DNA of 64,000 nucleotides from Rheinheimera pacifica (GTDB taxonomy: Bacteria; Pseudomonadota; Gammaproteobacteria; Enterobacterales; Alteromonadaceae), in contig NZ_FNXF01000015.1 in NCBI RefSeq assembly GCF_900108485.1, positions 1 to 64,000 of the forward strand, written 5' to 3'. Numbering within the stretch: position 1 is the first letter of the stretch; every line of letters starts with the position of its first letter. The translations under genes and the position numbers were made by a program. This document shows positions 1 through 7,386 of this stretch, piece by piece. Under the pieces are notes generated by a model that was not told the origin of the DNA, did no database searches, and saw nothing but the letters and a program-made list of their open reading frames with translations.

Positions 1-1
1 A

Positions 2-40
2 TGAATCGCACCGGTAAATTCGGAGGCGGATTTGTTTGAG
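2..40 (+). repeat. IS3 terminal inverted repeat, left end
   Basis: Aligned without gaps to the reverse complement of 1269-1307, 28 of 39 positions match, with blocks TGAATC, ACCGG, TCGGAGGC and CTTGAG/TTTGAG conserved. Orf B ends just inside it. Confidence 0.75.
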
Positions 41-907
41 TCATGCTGCCGTATCTTGTGTTAATTGTCGATAGTAGTTTTCCTCATATTCAGCTGGCGG
101 GATATCACCAATTGAGCTCAGCAATCGTCTATTGTTAAACCAGTCAACCCAGTCCAGCGTTGCCAACTCAACCTGCTCCAGCCCTCTCCACGGGCCGTCT
201 TTATAAATCACCTCAGCTTTGTACAAGCCGTTAATCGTTTCAGCCAAGGCATTGTCATACGAGTCGCCAACACTGCCAACAGACGCCGTAAAGCCGGCTT
301 CTGATAACCGTTCAGAGTAACGTATCGAGACATACTGGCTTCCTCTGTCGCTGTGATGAATGACGCCTTTAGGTTTACCTCTGGCCCATAATGCTTGCTC
401 TAGCGCGTCCAGAATCAACTGTGTCTGCATCGTCTTCATCACACGCCAGCCCACGATTTTCCGGGAGAACACATCGATTACGAAGGCGACATAAATGAAG
501 CCTGACCACGTAGCAACATAAGTGATATCTGCAACCCACAATTGGTTTGGCCGGTTGGCACTGAACTCCCGTTTCACCAGATCCAATGGTTTAGCAGCGG
601 CATCATCAGGGATCGTCGTGATACAACGACGGCCACGCCGCACGCCTTGGATCCCAAGCGTACTCATCAGTCTGGCAACCGTGCAGCGAGCCACCGAGAA
701 GTCTTCACGCTTCAGTTGCTTCCAGACTTTCCTGATGCCATAGCATTGCCGGTTATCCTGCCATACACGCAGGATCTCCGGCTTCAGAGCCTCATCCTGA
801 TGGTAACGCTGACAGCGCCGTTGAGGCTGCGCTTCAAGTGACTTGCACCGGTAATACGTTGATGGCGCGATCTGCAATACGCGGCAAATCGGCTCGACAC
901 CATGCAA
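41..907 (-). CDS. IS3 transposase OrfB (DDE integrase core)
   Basis: Catalytic subunit of the IS3 transposase. The N-terminal part (about residues 1-95) is the HTH_21-type region; residues 110-275 are an rve/retroviral-integrase fold. The DDE triad is visible as VADITYV (first Asp), HHSDRGSQY (second Asp) and the Glu of NALAETINGLYK. The open frame continues upstream of the ATG in the -1 phase relative to orfA and reads RPQTEEI then IQFIDSH, typical of the IS3 OrfAB junction, so the active product is probably the OrfA-OrfB fusion made by frameshifting. Complete. Confidence 0.9.
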   Translation of the reverse strand: MHGVEPICRVLQIAPSTYYRCKSLEAQPQRRCQRYHQDEALKPEILRVWQDNRQCYGIRKVWKQLKREDFSVARCTVARLMSTLGIQGVRRGRRCITTIPDDAAAKPLDLVKREFSANRPNQLWVADITYVATWSGFIYVAFVIDVFSRKIVGWRVMKTMQTQLILDALEQALWARGKPKGVIHHSDRGSQYVSIRYSERLSEAGFTASVGSVGDSYDNALAETINGLYKAEVIYKDGPWRGLEQVELATLDWVDWFNNRRLLSSIGDIPPAEYEENYYRQLTQDTAA

Positions 908-933
908 CGCTCGGTGCGAATCAATGAACTGGA

Positions 934-1257
934 TTATTTCTTCGGTTTGCGGTCGAGCTCCGCTTGAGCAAAAAACGCAGCAGCTTTCTTCAGGATTTCG
1001 TTAGCCTGCTTAAGCTCTTTATTTTCTCGCTCAAGTTGTTTGATCTTGGCTGCGGCATCGGTGGTAACTCCAGGCCTTTTGCCTGAATCCACCTCAATTC
1101 GATTAACCCAAGCCCTTAATGTCTCAGGTGTACAGCCAATTTTTGATGAAATAGACACCAGTGCCGCCCACCGGGATGGGTGATCATGCTCTGAGGTCAA
1201 AACCATGCGAACTGCACGCTCGCGGACTTCTGCTGAATATGTTGTTCTCTTGTTCAT
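934..1257 (-). CDS. IS3 transposase OrfA (helix-turn-helix)
   Basis: A 107-residue HTH_Tnp_1 protein that binds the IS ends. Residues 8-55 carry the helix-turn-helix ([12 protein letters not shown] to TLRAWVNR) and residues 70-95 a leucine-zipper-like helix ([18 protein letters not shown]), which mediates dimerisation in IS3 elements. It precedes orfB, with a -1 shift between the frames. Confidence 0.9.
   Translation of the reverse strand: MNKRTTYSAEVRERAVRMVLTSEHDHPSRWAALVSISSKIGCTPETLRAWVNRIEVDSGKRPGVTTDAAAKIKQLERENKELKQANEILKKAAAFFAQAELDRKPKK
969..975 (-). other. Candidate programmed -1 frameshift heptamer (TTTTTTG)
   Basis: Near the end of orfA the minus strand reads GCG TTT TTT GCT. 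Slipping back one base on TTTTTTG moves ribosomes into the orfB frame, which is open from here on. Position and phase fit IS3 translational frameshifting; the stimulating structure was not analysed. Confidence 0.55.
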
Positions 1258-1268
1258 AAGCTAATTCT

Positions 1269-1307
1269 CTCAAGAAAATTAGCCTCCGACAAACCCGGTA
1301 TGATTCA
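1269..1307 (-). repeat. IS3 terminal inverted repeat, right end
   Basis: Partner of the left inverted repeat. It lies just upstream of orfA and would carry the transposase promoter region. The outermost bases read TGAATC on the minus strand. Confidence 0.75.
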
Positions 1308-1347
1308 GGACTCGGATTTTTCGATTTTAAGTAAGGAATACATTGTT

Positions 1348-2901
1348 ATGCGCCGTAACATGCCGGTTACCAATACCGAAAGAACTTTCCCGCCAAACCA
1401 AAAGCTAATTTCCAATACAGATCTCAACGGTAATATCCGACACTGTAACGACGCTTTTATCGCTATCAGTGGTTTTAGCAAAGACGAATTAATTGGCCAG
1501 CCGCACAATATAGTGCGCCATCCGGATATGCCGCCGCTGGCTTATAAAATAATGTGGGAACATTTAAAGGCTGGAAAGCCCTGGATGGGGCTGGTAAAAA
1601 ACCGTAGTAAAAATGGTGACTATTATTGGGTTGATGCTTATGTTACCCCAGTGACAGAAAACGGCCGGGTTATCGGCTATGAATCGGTGCGATCCTGTCC
1701 TGCACGCGCCGATATTAAACGGGCAGAAAAGCTGTACGACGCCATAAATAAGGGGAAATTCCGCGGCCGGCATTTTCACCTTGGTGCTGCCAATGTGGTA
1801 TTGGCGATTGTGTTGGCAATAGCTGCAGCCTTGTATTTTTCCGGTTTTGCTGGTTTATCTGAGTTGCTGATTCTGGCTGCATTAATTGGTTATGTGGTGT
1901 GGGCCAATTTTAGTAAGAAAAACGCCTTAGACAGCGTCAAAATGTTGCTGGCCAATTCATTCCGCCATGAGCTGGCGGTACAAACCTTTACCGACGATGA
2001 GCTTGCCGTTGGCGAGCTTAAAGTGGCAGTTATGAGCTCTAAAGCGCATTTAGGTGCAGTATTAAGCCGGATGGAAGATGCTGCTAAAAGTGTGTCTGAA
2101 CAATCTGATCTTGGCCTGGAGCTGGCGCAATCTTCTATGAAGCTTATTCAGCGCCAGCAGCAGGAAACCGAGCAGGCCGCCACCGCCATGCACGAAATGA
2201 CCACTACCATTGCTGAAGTATCAAAGCATGTACAGGAAACGGCGGAGCGTGCTGAGCAATCAAACGAACTGGCCGGGCGCAGCCGGCAAACTGCAGCGGT
2301 TACCCGCAAAGCTATTGAAGAACTACGGCAGACAGTAAACGAAATTAGCAGCTCAGTAACGGAAGTGTCGGAACAAACCAAGAAAATCGCCACTGTTGCG
2401 CAGATGATTGAACAAATTGCCGAGCAAACCAACTTATTGGCGTTAAATGCGGCTATTGAAGCAGCGCGCGCCGGTGAGCAAGGGCGCGGCTTTGCCGTAG
2501 TGGCCGATGAGGTGCGCAATCTGGCACGGCGCACACAGGAATCTACTAAAGAGATTCATCAGATTATCAGTGATTTAACCAGCAGAGCTGATACCGCAGT
2601 GCGGGTAGCCCAAAACGGCACCAGTGGCGCAGAGGCCGGGCTTATCCGGGTGAAAGAAACGGAAGAAATGCTAAATGGTATTTCAGATGCTGTGGGTAGC
2701 ATAGCCAATATGTCTATTCAGATGGCAGCGGCGGTAGAGCAGCAGGCAAATGTTGCTGAAGAAGTAAATCAGCAGGTGGTAAATATTTCCAGCCTGGCGA
2801 ATAACACCCTGATAGAAGCGGGTAACTCTGCTGACAGTATTAAACAGTTGCAGTTGGTATCCAATGAACTGCATGAACTGGTAGTGCGGTTTGCCAGATA
2901 G
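1348..2901 (+). CDS. Aer-like PAS methyl-accepting chemotaxis protein
   Basis: Energy/redox taxis receptor of 517 residues. An N-terminal PAS domain (about residues 10-118; [47 protein letters not shown]) matches the FAD-binding Aer PAS. Two closely spaced membrane helices (about 143-187) follow, with no periplasmic domain, then a cytoplasmic signalling coil whose hairpin tip [18 protein letters not shown] is at about 358. The start at 1348 is chosen because AAGGA (1333-1337) lies upstream and the product starts MRRNMPVTN; an in-frame codon further upstream at 1300 falls inside the IS inverted repeat. The IS has replaced the sequence upstream of position -40, so native expression may be altered. 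Confidence 0.9.
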   Translation: MRRNMPVTNTERTFPPNQKLISNTDLNGNIRHCNDAFIAISGFSKDELIGQPHNIVRHPDMPPLAYKIMWEHLKAGKPWMGLVKNRSKNGDYYWVDAYVTPVTENGRVIGYESVRSCPARADIKRAEKLYDAINKGKFRGRHFHLGAANVVLAIVLAIAAALYFSGFAGLSELLILAALIGYVVWANFSKKNALDSVKMLLANSFRHELAVQTFTDDELAVGELKVAVMSSKAHLGAVLSRMEDAAKSVSEQSDLGLELAQSSMKLIQRQQQETEQAATAMHEMTTTIAEVSKHVQETAERAEQSNELAGRSRQTAAVTRKAIEELRQTVNEISSSVTEVSEQTKKIATVAQMIEQIAEQTNLLALNAAIEAARAGEQGRGFAVVADEVRNLARRTQESTKEIHQIISDLTSRADTAVRVAQNGTSGAEAGLIRVKETEEMLNGISDAVGSIANMSIQMAAAVEQQANVAEEVNQQVVNISSLANNTLIEAGNSADSIKQLQLVSNELHELVVRFAR

Positions 2902-2910
2902 GTTCAATAA

Positions 2911-2940
2911 AAAGGCCAGCGAGCGCTGGCCTTTGTTTTT
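2911..2940 (+). terminator. Rho-independent terminator after the chemotaxis gene
   Basis: Perfect stem AAAGGCCAGC / GCTGGCCTTT with a GAGC loop, followed by TTTGTTTTT. Confidence 0.85.
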
Positions 2941-2957
2941 GTTACATAAAATATTAC

Positions 2958-3152
2958 TTACACCGTAATATTTATATTTTGTCCCAGGTTACCTACAGGG
3001 GATGAAGCCTGTACCTGCTCAACCGATTGCATAGCACTTTGTACCAGCATGGTTGCCATTTTAGCTTCCTGGTTTTGTTGCTTTTTCGCCATAACGGCGC
3101 CCAGTATTTCAAAGCCCTGGTTTGACGCAGCAGCGCCAATGGATTGACTCAT
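2958..3152 (-). CDS. YjfB-family small putative motility protein
   Basis: A 64-residue protein with a mid helix rich in Met, Ala and Gln (KKQQNQEAKMATMLVQSAMQ) and the C-terminal LGQNINITV, resembling the ending (LGxNIDIxV) of the YjfB 'putative motility protein' family. A strong ribosome site (AGGAGGT) lies 5 bases before the ATG. No signal peptide or membrane helix. Next to a chemotaxis receptor, which fits but does not prove a motility link. The family match is from memory of the motif; function unknown. Confidence 0.6.
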   Translation of the reverse strand: MSQSIGAAASNQGFEILGAVMAKKQQNQEAKMATMLVQSAMQSVEQVQASSPVGNLGQNINITV

Positions 3153-3234
3153 AGTTACCTCCTATGCCAATTCCTCAAGACTGTAACGGCCGGAAGATAA
3201 ATACCTTTAGCGTTTATTTAAGATTTTTTTAAGC

Positions 3235-3269
3235 ATAAAAAAATGCCGCCCGTTGCAGCGGGCGGCATT
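3235..3269 (-). terminator. Terminator of the DUF2726 gene
   Basis: Stem AATGCCGCCCG / CGGGCGGCATT (3242-3252 with 3259-3269); the A-run at 3235-3241 gives the U-tract on the minus strand. Located directly downstream of the gene ending at 3307. Confidence 0.85.
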
Positions 3270-3306
3270 CCAACTTAGCGCGGAGTGACTCATTTCTCCA
3301 AGTGCG

Positions 3307-3960
3307 TTAAGAAGCCTGTATCAGCGCGGTTTGTTGCGCTTTAATTTGAGAGTGTGACAAAGCTGGTACCGGCAAAGTATTGCCGCCAGTTGTTGCCGGT
3401 TTTAGTGAACGTACTGGCCGGGTGGGGCCTTTTTTCACTAAACCTTTAAACATGGGTTCAGGTTTGGCTACCGTTTTACCTAAACGGGCTGCAATGGCTG
3501 CCTGAATATCGGCGGCGGTGTAACCGGCTTTTATTTTCATGCGCAGGTAAGGTACGCCTGCTGCGTCCAACGCGCCGTTAACAAACCAGTCGGGTACAGC
3601 CTTGTGGCCTTCTTTGCTACTATTGTTAACTAAATCCAGCACTGCTATGACGCTAAAATCCTGCGGATCACACAAAACAAAATCCAGATACTTGGTATTC
3701 AGTTTAAGCATGGTACTGGCGCGGGTTTTATCGCTGGTGCCATTTTTAAGCTCCATAATATCTGCCAGTTTTACCCTGTTCATTACTTTGTAATCGTTAG
3801 CCACTGCTTTTTCCAGCAGTTGCATAAAAGAACGTTCTACCGGGCTGAATAAGCTGTTTTTCTTCTGCACCGGAAAAGGGTTGCCACTGTCAATAAAGCG
3901 GCTGGCTACCATAGCCACAACAATGACTAACAGTAAAATTAACAGCAGGACAAATTCCAT
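3307..3960 (-). CDS. DUF2726 domain protein with N-terminal membrane anchor
   Basis: 217 residues. Residues 2-23 form one hydrophobic helix (FVLLLILLLVIVVAMVA). Residues 40-165 match DUF2726 (ERSFMQLLEKAV, MNRVKLADIM, KYLDFVLCDPQDFSVIAVLDL), a family distantly related to restriction-endonuclease-like/topoisomerase-associated nuclease folds, here tied to the inner membrane with the domain probably cytoplasmic. The C-terminal 50 residues are basic and low in complexity. Molecular role unknown. Monocistronic, with its own terminator. Confidence 0.75.
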   Translation of the reverse strand: MEFVLLLILLLVIVVAMVASRFIDSGNPFPVQKKNSLFSPVERSFMQLLEKAVANDYKVMNRVKLADIMELKNGTSDKTRASTMLKLNTKYLDFVLCDPQDFSVIAVLDLVNNSSKEGHKAVPDWFVNGALDAAGVPYLRMKIKAGYTAADIQAAIAARLGKTVAKPEPMFKGLVKKGPTRPVRSLKPATTGGNTLPVPALSHSQIKAQQTALIQAS

Positions 3961-4075
3961 GCATACCTCCGACAGAAAATTGACTCGATGTTTGACACAT
4001 CATAAGACTGTGATAGATAAAGCATAAGTCGTGCCATATTTTCTTGTGTATTCATGCTTTTACTATTTATGCTGC

Positions 4076-4130
4076 GAATGGTTGGCATTGCCTGCATTAA
4101 TACATTTTATGGTTGAAAAGCGCTTATAGT
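4076..4130 (+). promoter_or_regulatory. aceB promoter region with motif shared with aceA
   Basis: GAATGGTTGGCATT at 4076-4089 is followed, 35 bases later, by a TATAGT -10 hexamer at 4125-4130. The aceA upstream region has GAATGGTCGGCATC with TATAGT 36 bases downstream. Neither promoter shows a good -35 box, as expected of activator-dependent promoters. The activator may be the LysR protein encoded at 6221-7159 (inference). Confidence 0.55.
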
Positions 4131-4199
4131 TAATGCCTACCCTGATACCCGACCGCCTTACCGGCAAATAGAGTACAGGCAGCCAAAAAGGACAAACTT

Positions 4200-5804
4200 A
4201 TGACAATAAGCATCAGCCGTGCCGGTTTAAGCATAAATGCGCCGTTAAATGCCGATTACGACACTATTCTGACAGAGCAGGCCTGTGCCTTGCTGGTAGC
4301 GTTAAGTCGCGAGTTTAGCCCGCGCTTAACAGAATTATTAGCTGCCCGGCAAACAATACAGCAGCGCTATGATGCGGGAGCCTTGCCGGATTTCCTGCCG
4401 CAAACGGCTAATATCCGCCAGTCAGACTGGCAGGTAGCGCCAATACCGGCCGATTTACAGGACAGAAGGGTAGAAATTACCGGGCCGGTTGATCGTAAGA
4501 TGATTATCAATGCGTTAAATGCCGACGTAAAAGTATTTATGGCCGACTTTGAAGACTCGCAGGCGCCCAGCTGGGCCGGTGTTATTGAAGGCCAGATTAA
4601 CCTGCGCGATGCTAACCTGGGTACCATCAGCTATACCGATCCGCAAAGTGGTAAGCACTATGCGTTAAAAGATAACCCGGCCTTGTTAATTGCCCGGGTG
4701 CGCGGTTTGCACCTGTGGGAAAAGCATTTGCTGGTGGATGGTGAGCAGGTGCCGGGCTCTCTGGTCGATTTCGCGCTGTATTTTCTGCACAACTACCAAA
4801 CCCGCTTAGCCAATGGCAGCGGTGTGTACTATTACCTGCCAAAGCTGCAAAGCCATTTGGAAGCCAAATGGTGGGACGATGTGTTTCGCTACACCGAGCA
4901 AAGGTTCAGCCAGCCAATTGGCACTATTCGCGCCACGGTATTAATTGAAACGCTGCCTGCCGTGTTTGAGATGGATGAAATTCTGTATATGTTACGCGAT
5001 CACATCGTAGCGCTTAACTGCGGCCGCTGGGATTATATTTTCAGTTATATCAAAACGTTAAAAAATCATCCTGACCGAGTATTGCCGGACCGCCAGGTAG
5101 TTACCATGAAACAGCCGTTTTTAAATGCCTATTCGCGTTTATTGGTAAAAACCTGCCATAGGCGCGGTGCGTTGGCAATGGGGGGTATGGCGGCCTTTAT
5201 TCCGGCCAAAGATGCTGCAGAAAACGCCGCAATATTGGCAAAAGTAACTGCAGATAAAGAGCTGGAAGCAGTTAACGGCCACGACGGCACCTGGGTAGCG
5301 CACCCCGGCCTTGCGGCTACGGCTAATGCAGTATTTGACAAGTATCTGGCAGGCGGCAAACAGAACCAGTTGGATATTAGCCGTGAAGCAGACGAAGAAA
5401 TCAGTGCGGCACAGTTGCTTAAGCCTTGTGATGGTGAGCGTACAGAACACGGTATGCGTACTAATATTCGGGTGGCGCTGCAATATATTGCCGCCTGGAT
5501 CAGCGGCAAAGGCTGTGTGCCGATTTATGGTTTGATGGAAGATGCCGCCACGGCAGAGATTTCCCGCACGTCGATTTGGCAGTGGATTAAACACGGTAAA
5601 AGCTTAAGCAACGGCAAGCTGATTACCAAAGCCTTATTTGCTTCTATGTTAGAGGAGGAGGCAAAAGTGGTACGGGCAGAAGTAGGCGAAGCAGTATGGG
5701 CAGAACAAAATTTTGCCAAAGCGCAAACTTTATTGCTTGATATCACGACTTCTGATCAACTGGTAGATTTTCTGACCCTGCCAGCTTATCAGTTACTTGA
5801 TTAA
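4200..5804 (+). CDS. aceB: Malate synthase A
   Basis: Condenses glyoxylate with acetyl-CoA to malate, the second step of the glyoxylate shunt. The 534 residues match the usual A-isoform length (about 530). Diagnostic segments are VKVFMADFEDSQAPSW (about 98-113), the active-site arginine region RVRGLHLWEKH at about 166-174 and the family signature HIVALNCGRWDYIFSY at about 268. Single gene with its own promoter and terminator; isocitrate lyase (aceA) is encoded 1.6 kb downstream with the regulator gene between them, rather than in an aceBA operon as in enterics. Confidence 0.97.
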   Translation: MTISISRAGLSINAPLNADYDTILTEQACALLVALSREFSPRLTELLAARQTIQQRYDAGALPDFLPQTANIRQSDWQVAPIPADLQDRRVEITGPVDRKMIINALNADVKVFMADFEDSQAPSWAGVIEGQINLRDANLGTISYTDPQSGKHYALKDNPALLIARVRGLHLWEKHLLVDGEQVPGSLVDFALYFLHNYQTRLANGSGVYYYLPKLQSHLEAKWWDDVFRYTEQRFSQPIGTIRATVLIETLPAVFEMDEILYMLRDHIVALNCGRWDYIFSYIKTLKNHPDRVLPDRQVVTMKQPFLNAYSRLLVKTCHRRGALAMGGMAAFIPAKDAAENAAILAKVTADKELEAVNGHDGTWVAHPGLAATANAVFDKYLAGGKQNQLDISREADEEISAAQLLKPCDGERTEHGMRTNIRVALQYIAAWISGKGCVPIYGLMEDAATAEISRTSIWQWIKHGKSLSNGKLITKALFASMLEEEAKVVRAEVGEAVWAEQNFAKAQTLLLDITTSDQLVDFLTLPAYQLLD

Positions 5805-5824
5805 CCTGAGTAAACCACCAATGC

Positions 5825-5857
5825 AAAAGGCGCTGACTTGCTGACAGCGCCTTTTTT
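5825..5857 (+). terminator. aceB terminator
   Basis: AAAAGGCGCTG / CAGCGCCTTTT stem with a 9-base loop, running into six Ts. Confidence 0.85.
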
Positions 5858-5902
5858 ATGTGGATTTGTTTTGAAGCCTTAACAAACTGCAACACACAAT
5901 TT

Positions 5903-6206
5903 GGCTCGTCACAGCAACTCGCCTGCGGCTCAGACACTCTGTACCGACAAAATTGTGGTTCCCATCTGTTAGGAAGAACCCCCTTGTTCCGCAGCGTGGA
6001 AAAGACCCTGTTGAAGGAGCCGGGGAGTGTCTGAGCCCTGCCGTAGGCAGTAGGGCGAGTTGCCCCGGCGAGTGAGGCAGGGTGTTTTACTAAGCCAGCA
6101 GCAAGGCTTCGGCTTCGGCTGCAACTCCCGCTTTGGCTCGCCACAGCAACTCGCTCGCGCTTACGCACTCACTCAGACACTCTGTGTCGACCAAATCGTG
6201 ATTCCA
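5903..6206. repeat. Three-copy intergenic repeat (two direct, one inverted)
   Basis: This 416-base gap between aceB and the LysR gene contains no gene. Copy A (5903-5963) and copy C (6135-6206) share GGCTCGYCACAGCAACTCGC, then CTCAGACACTCTGT, a CGACMAAAT segment and GTGRTTCC. Copy B (about 6025-6080) is in the opposite orientation (GAGTGTCTGAG to GGCGAGTTGCCCCGGCGAG). Open frames across it come from base composition only. It looks like a genomic interspersed repeat, possibly of REP/BIME type. Confidence 0.6.
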
Positions 6207-6220
6207 GCCTTCGCTTGTTG

Positions 6221-7159
6221 TTAGTTCAGCTCATCTGCAGTTTCGACAATTAAGCGGCGGAACCAGATATGGCTGGCGTCCTGATGCAGCAACGGGCTCC
6301 AGATCATCTTCAGCTCAATCGATGGAATAGCAAACGGTGGGTCCATAATGGCCATTGCGCTATCATTTTCGTACAGGCGGGCTGCACGGCTGGGTAACGT
6401 GGCAATTAAATCTATGCCTACCGCTAAATGCATTGCTACATGGTAGTTACGGGTAAATACCGAGATACTGCGTTGTTTACCCAACTTAGCCAAGGCCTCA
6501 TCTACCCAGCCCAGTTTTTGCACGTCTTTGGGATCCATACCCACGCCAACACCAAAGCCAGTTTTACTTACCCAAATATGCTGCGCTTTTAAGTAACTGT
6601 CTAAATTAAAGTTTTTTAGCACTGGGTTTTGCGTATTAATCAGGCAGGAAAAGCTGTCGCGCCATACCGTTTTTTGGTGGAACGATTGCGGTAGCTGATC
6701 AAAACGGTTAATCGCCATATCCACTTTGCCATTTTCGACATCATGAAAAGTAACGTCTGACGGCGTCATAATATCCAGGCTGGTGTGTGGTGCCTGCACG
6801 CGCATTTTTTTCAGTAATGCCGGTATTAACGTAGAGGCCGCGTAATCGCTGGCCATAATACGGAATACCCGCTGGCTGTTAAGCGGCTCAAAATCTTTAT
6901 TCGGTTGTAGTGTTTCTTCCAGCGTTAACAGAACGCCGCGTACTATCGGTGCCAGTTCACGCGCCCGTTCTGTTGGCACCATGCCGTCAGACGTGCGTAC
7001 CAGTATCGGATCATTCAGTAAGTCGCGCAGCCGTTTCAGGCCGTTGCTCATGGCTGGCTGGGTGATATTGAGCCTGCCGGCAGCACGGGTAACGTTTTTT
7101 TCGCGCAGCAGTACATCCAGGTACACCAGCAAATTTAAATCCATTTTATTAATATTCAT
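6221..7159 (-). CDS. LysR-family regulator, candidate glyoxylate shunt regulator
   Basis: 312 residues: winged helix-turn-helix at about 5-65 (LNLLVYLDVLLREKNVTRAA, ITQPAMSNGLKRLRDLL) followed by a LysR substrate-binding domain (about 95-305) starting at RVFRIMASDYAAS. The DNA-binding half resembles NodD/LinR-type regulators. Divergent from aceA and downstream of aceB; a motif shared by the two enzyme promoters lies in its divergent intergenic region, so regulation of aceA/aceB is the natural guess. Effector unknown. A terminator for this gene was not seen; its end abuts the repeat cluster. Confidence 0.85.
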   Translation of the reverse strand: MNINKMDLNLLVYLDVLLREKNVTRAAGRLNITQPAMSNGLKRLRDLLNDPILVRTSDGMVPTERARELAPIVRGVLLTLEETLQPNKDFEPLNSQRVFRIMASDYAASTLIPALLKKMRVQAPHTSLDIMTPSDVTFHDVENGKVDMAINRFDQLPQSFHQKTVWRDSFSCLINTQNPVLKNFNLDSYLKAQHIWVSKTGFGVGVGMDPKDVQKLGWVDEALAKLGKQRSISVFTRNYHVAMHLAVGIDLIATLPSRAARLYENDSAMAIMDPPFAIPSIELKMIWSPLLHQDASHIWFRRLIVETADELN

Positions 7160-7251
7160 TAGTTAAATAACCCGGCTACATTTCATAACTGAACTGAATC
7201 ATAGCATTAGCACAGTGGCCAGCGTCAAGCTGACTTTGGTATTAGTTATAT

Positions 7252-7307
7252 GAATGGTCGGCATCACAAAAATCACCTTTATGAATTACAAAAATGAAAC
7301 CTATAGT
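7252..7307 (+). promoter_or_regulatory. aceA promoter region with motif shared with aceB
   Basis: GAATGGTCGGCATC at 7252-7265 and a TATAGT -10 at 7302-7307, the same arrangement as upstream of aceB. It lies in the region divergent to the LysR gene, where LysR operators usually sit. The half-site pair ATG....CAT gives a weak dyad. Confidence 0.55.
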
Positions 7308-7386
7308 GTAATGCAACAGGTAGCACATCAGCCTGGGAACAGTCAGCGTCCGGCAAGCCGGGCAATAAGCAAAAGAGGATACTGCT

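Larger units (their letters stand above)
2..1307 (-). mobile_element. IS3-family insertion sequence
   Basis: A 1.3-kb element made of two overlapping-frame transposase genes on the minus strand, bounded by imperfect terminal inverted repeats that both start TGAATC and share ACCGG and TCGGAGGC. Length, orfA/orfB layout and the -1 frame relation between the two genes are typical of IS3. The left end almost coincides with the window edge, so no target-site duplication can be checked. Its right end lies 40 bases before the start codon of the chemotaxis receptor gene. Both reading frames are intact, so it may be active. Confidence 0.88.

Noticed and set aside
1300..1347. In-frame ATG at 1300 as the start of the chemotaxis receptor
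   Set aside because: It lies in the IS3 terminal repeat and has no ribosome site; the ATG at 1348 follows AAGGA.
5743..6168. 141-codon minus-strand frame after aceB
   Set aside because: It runs across the aceB end, its terminator and the three-copy repeat, with no family resemblance. Explained by the repeat composition.
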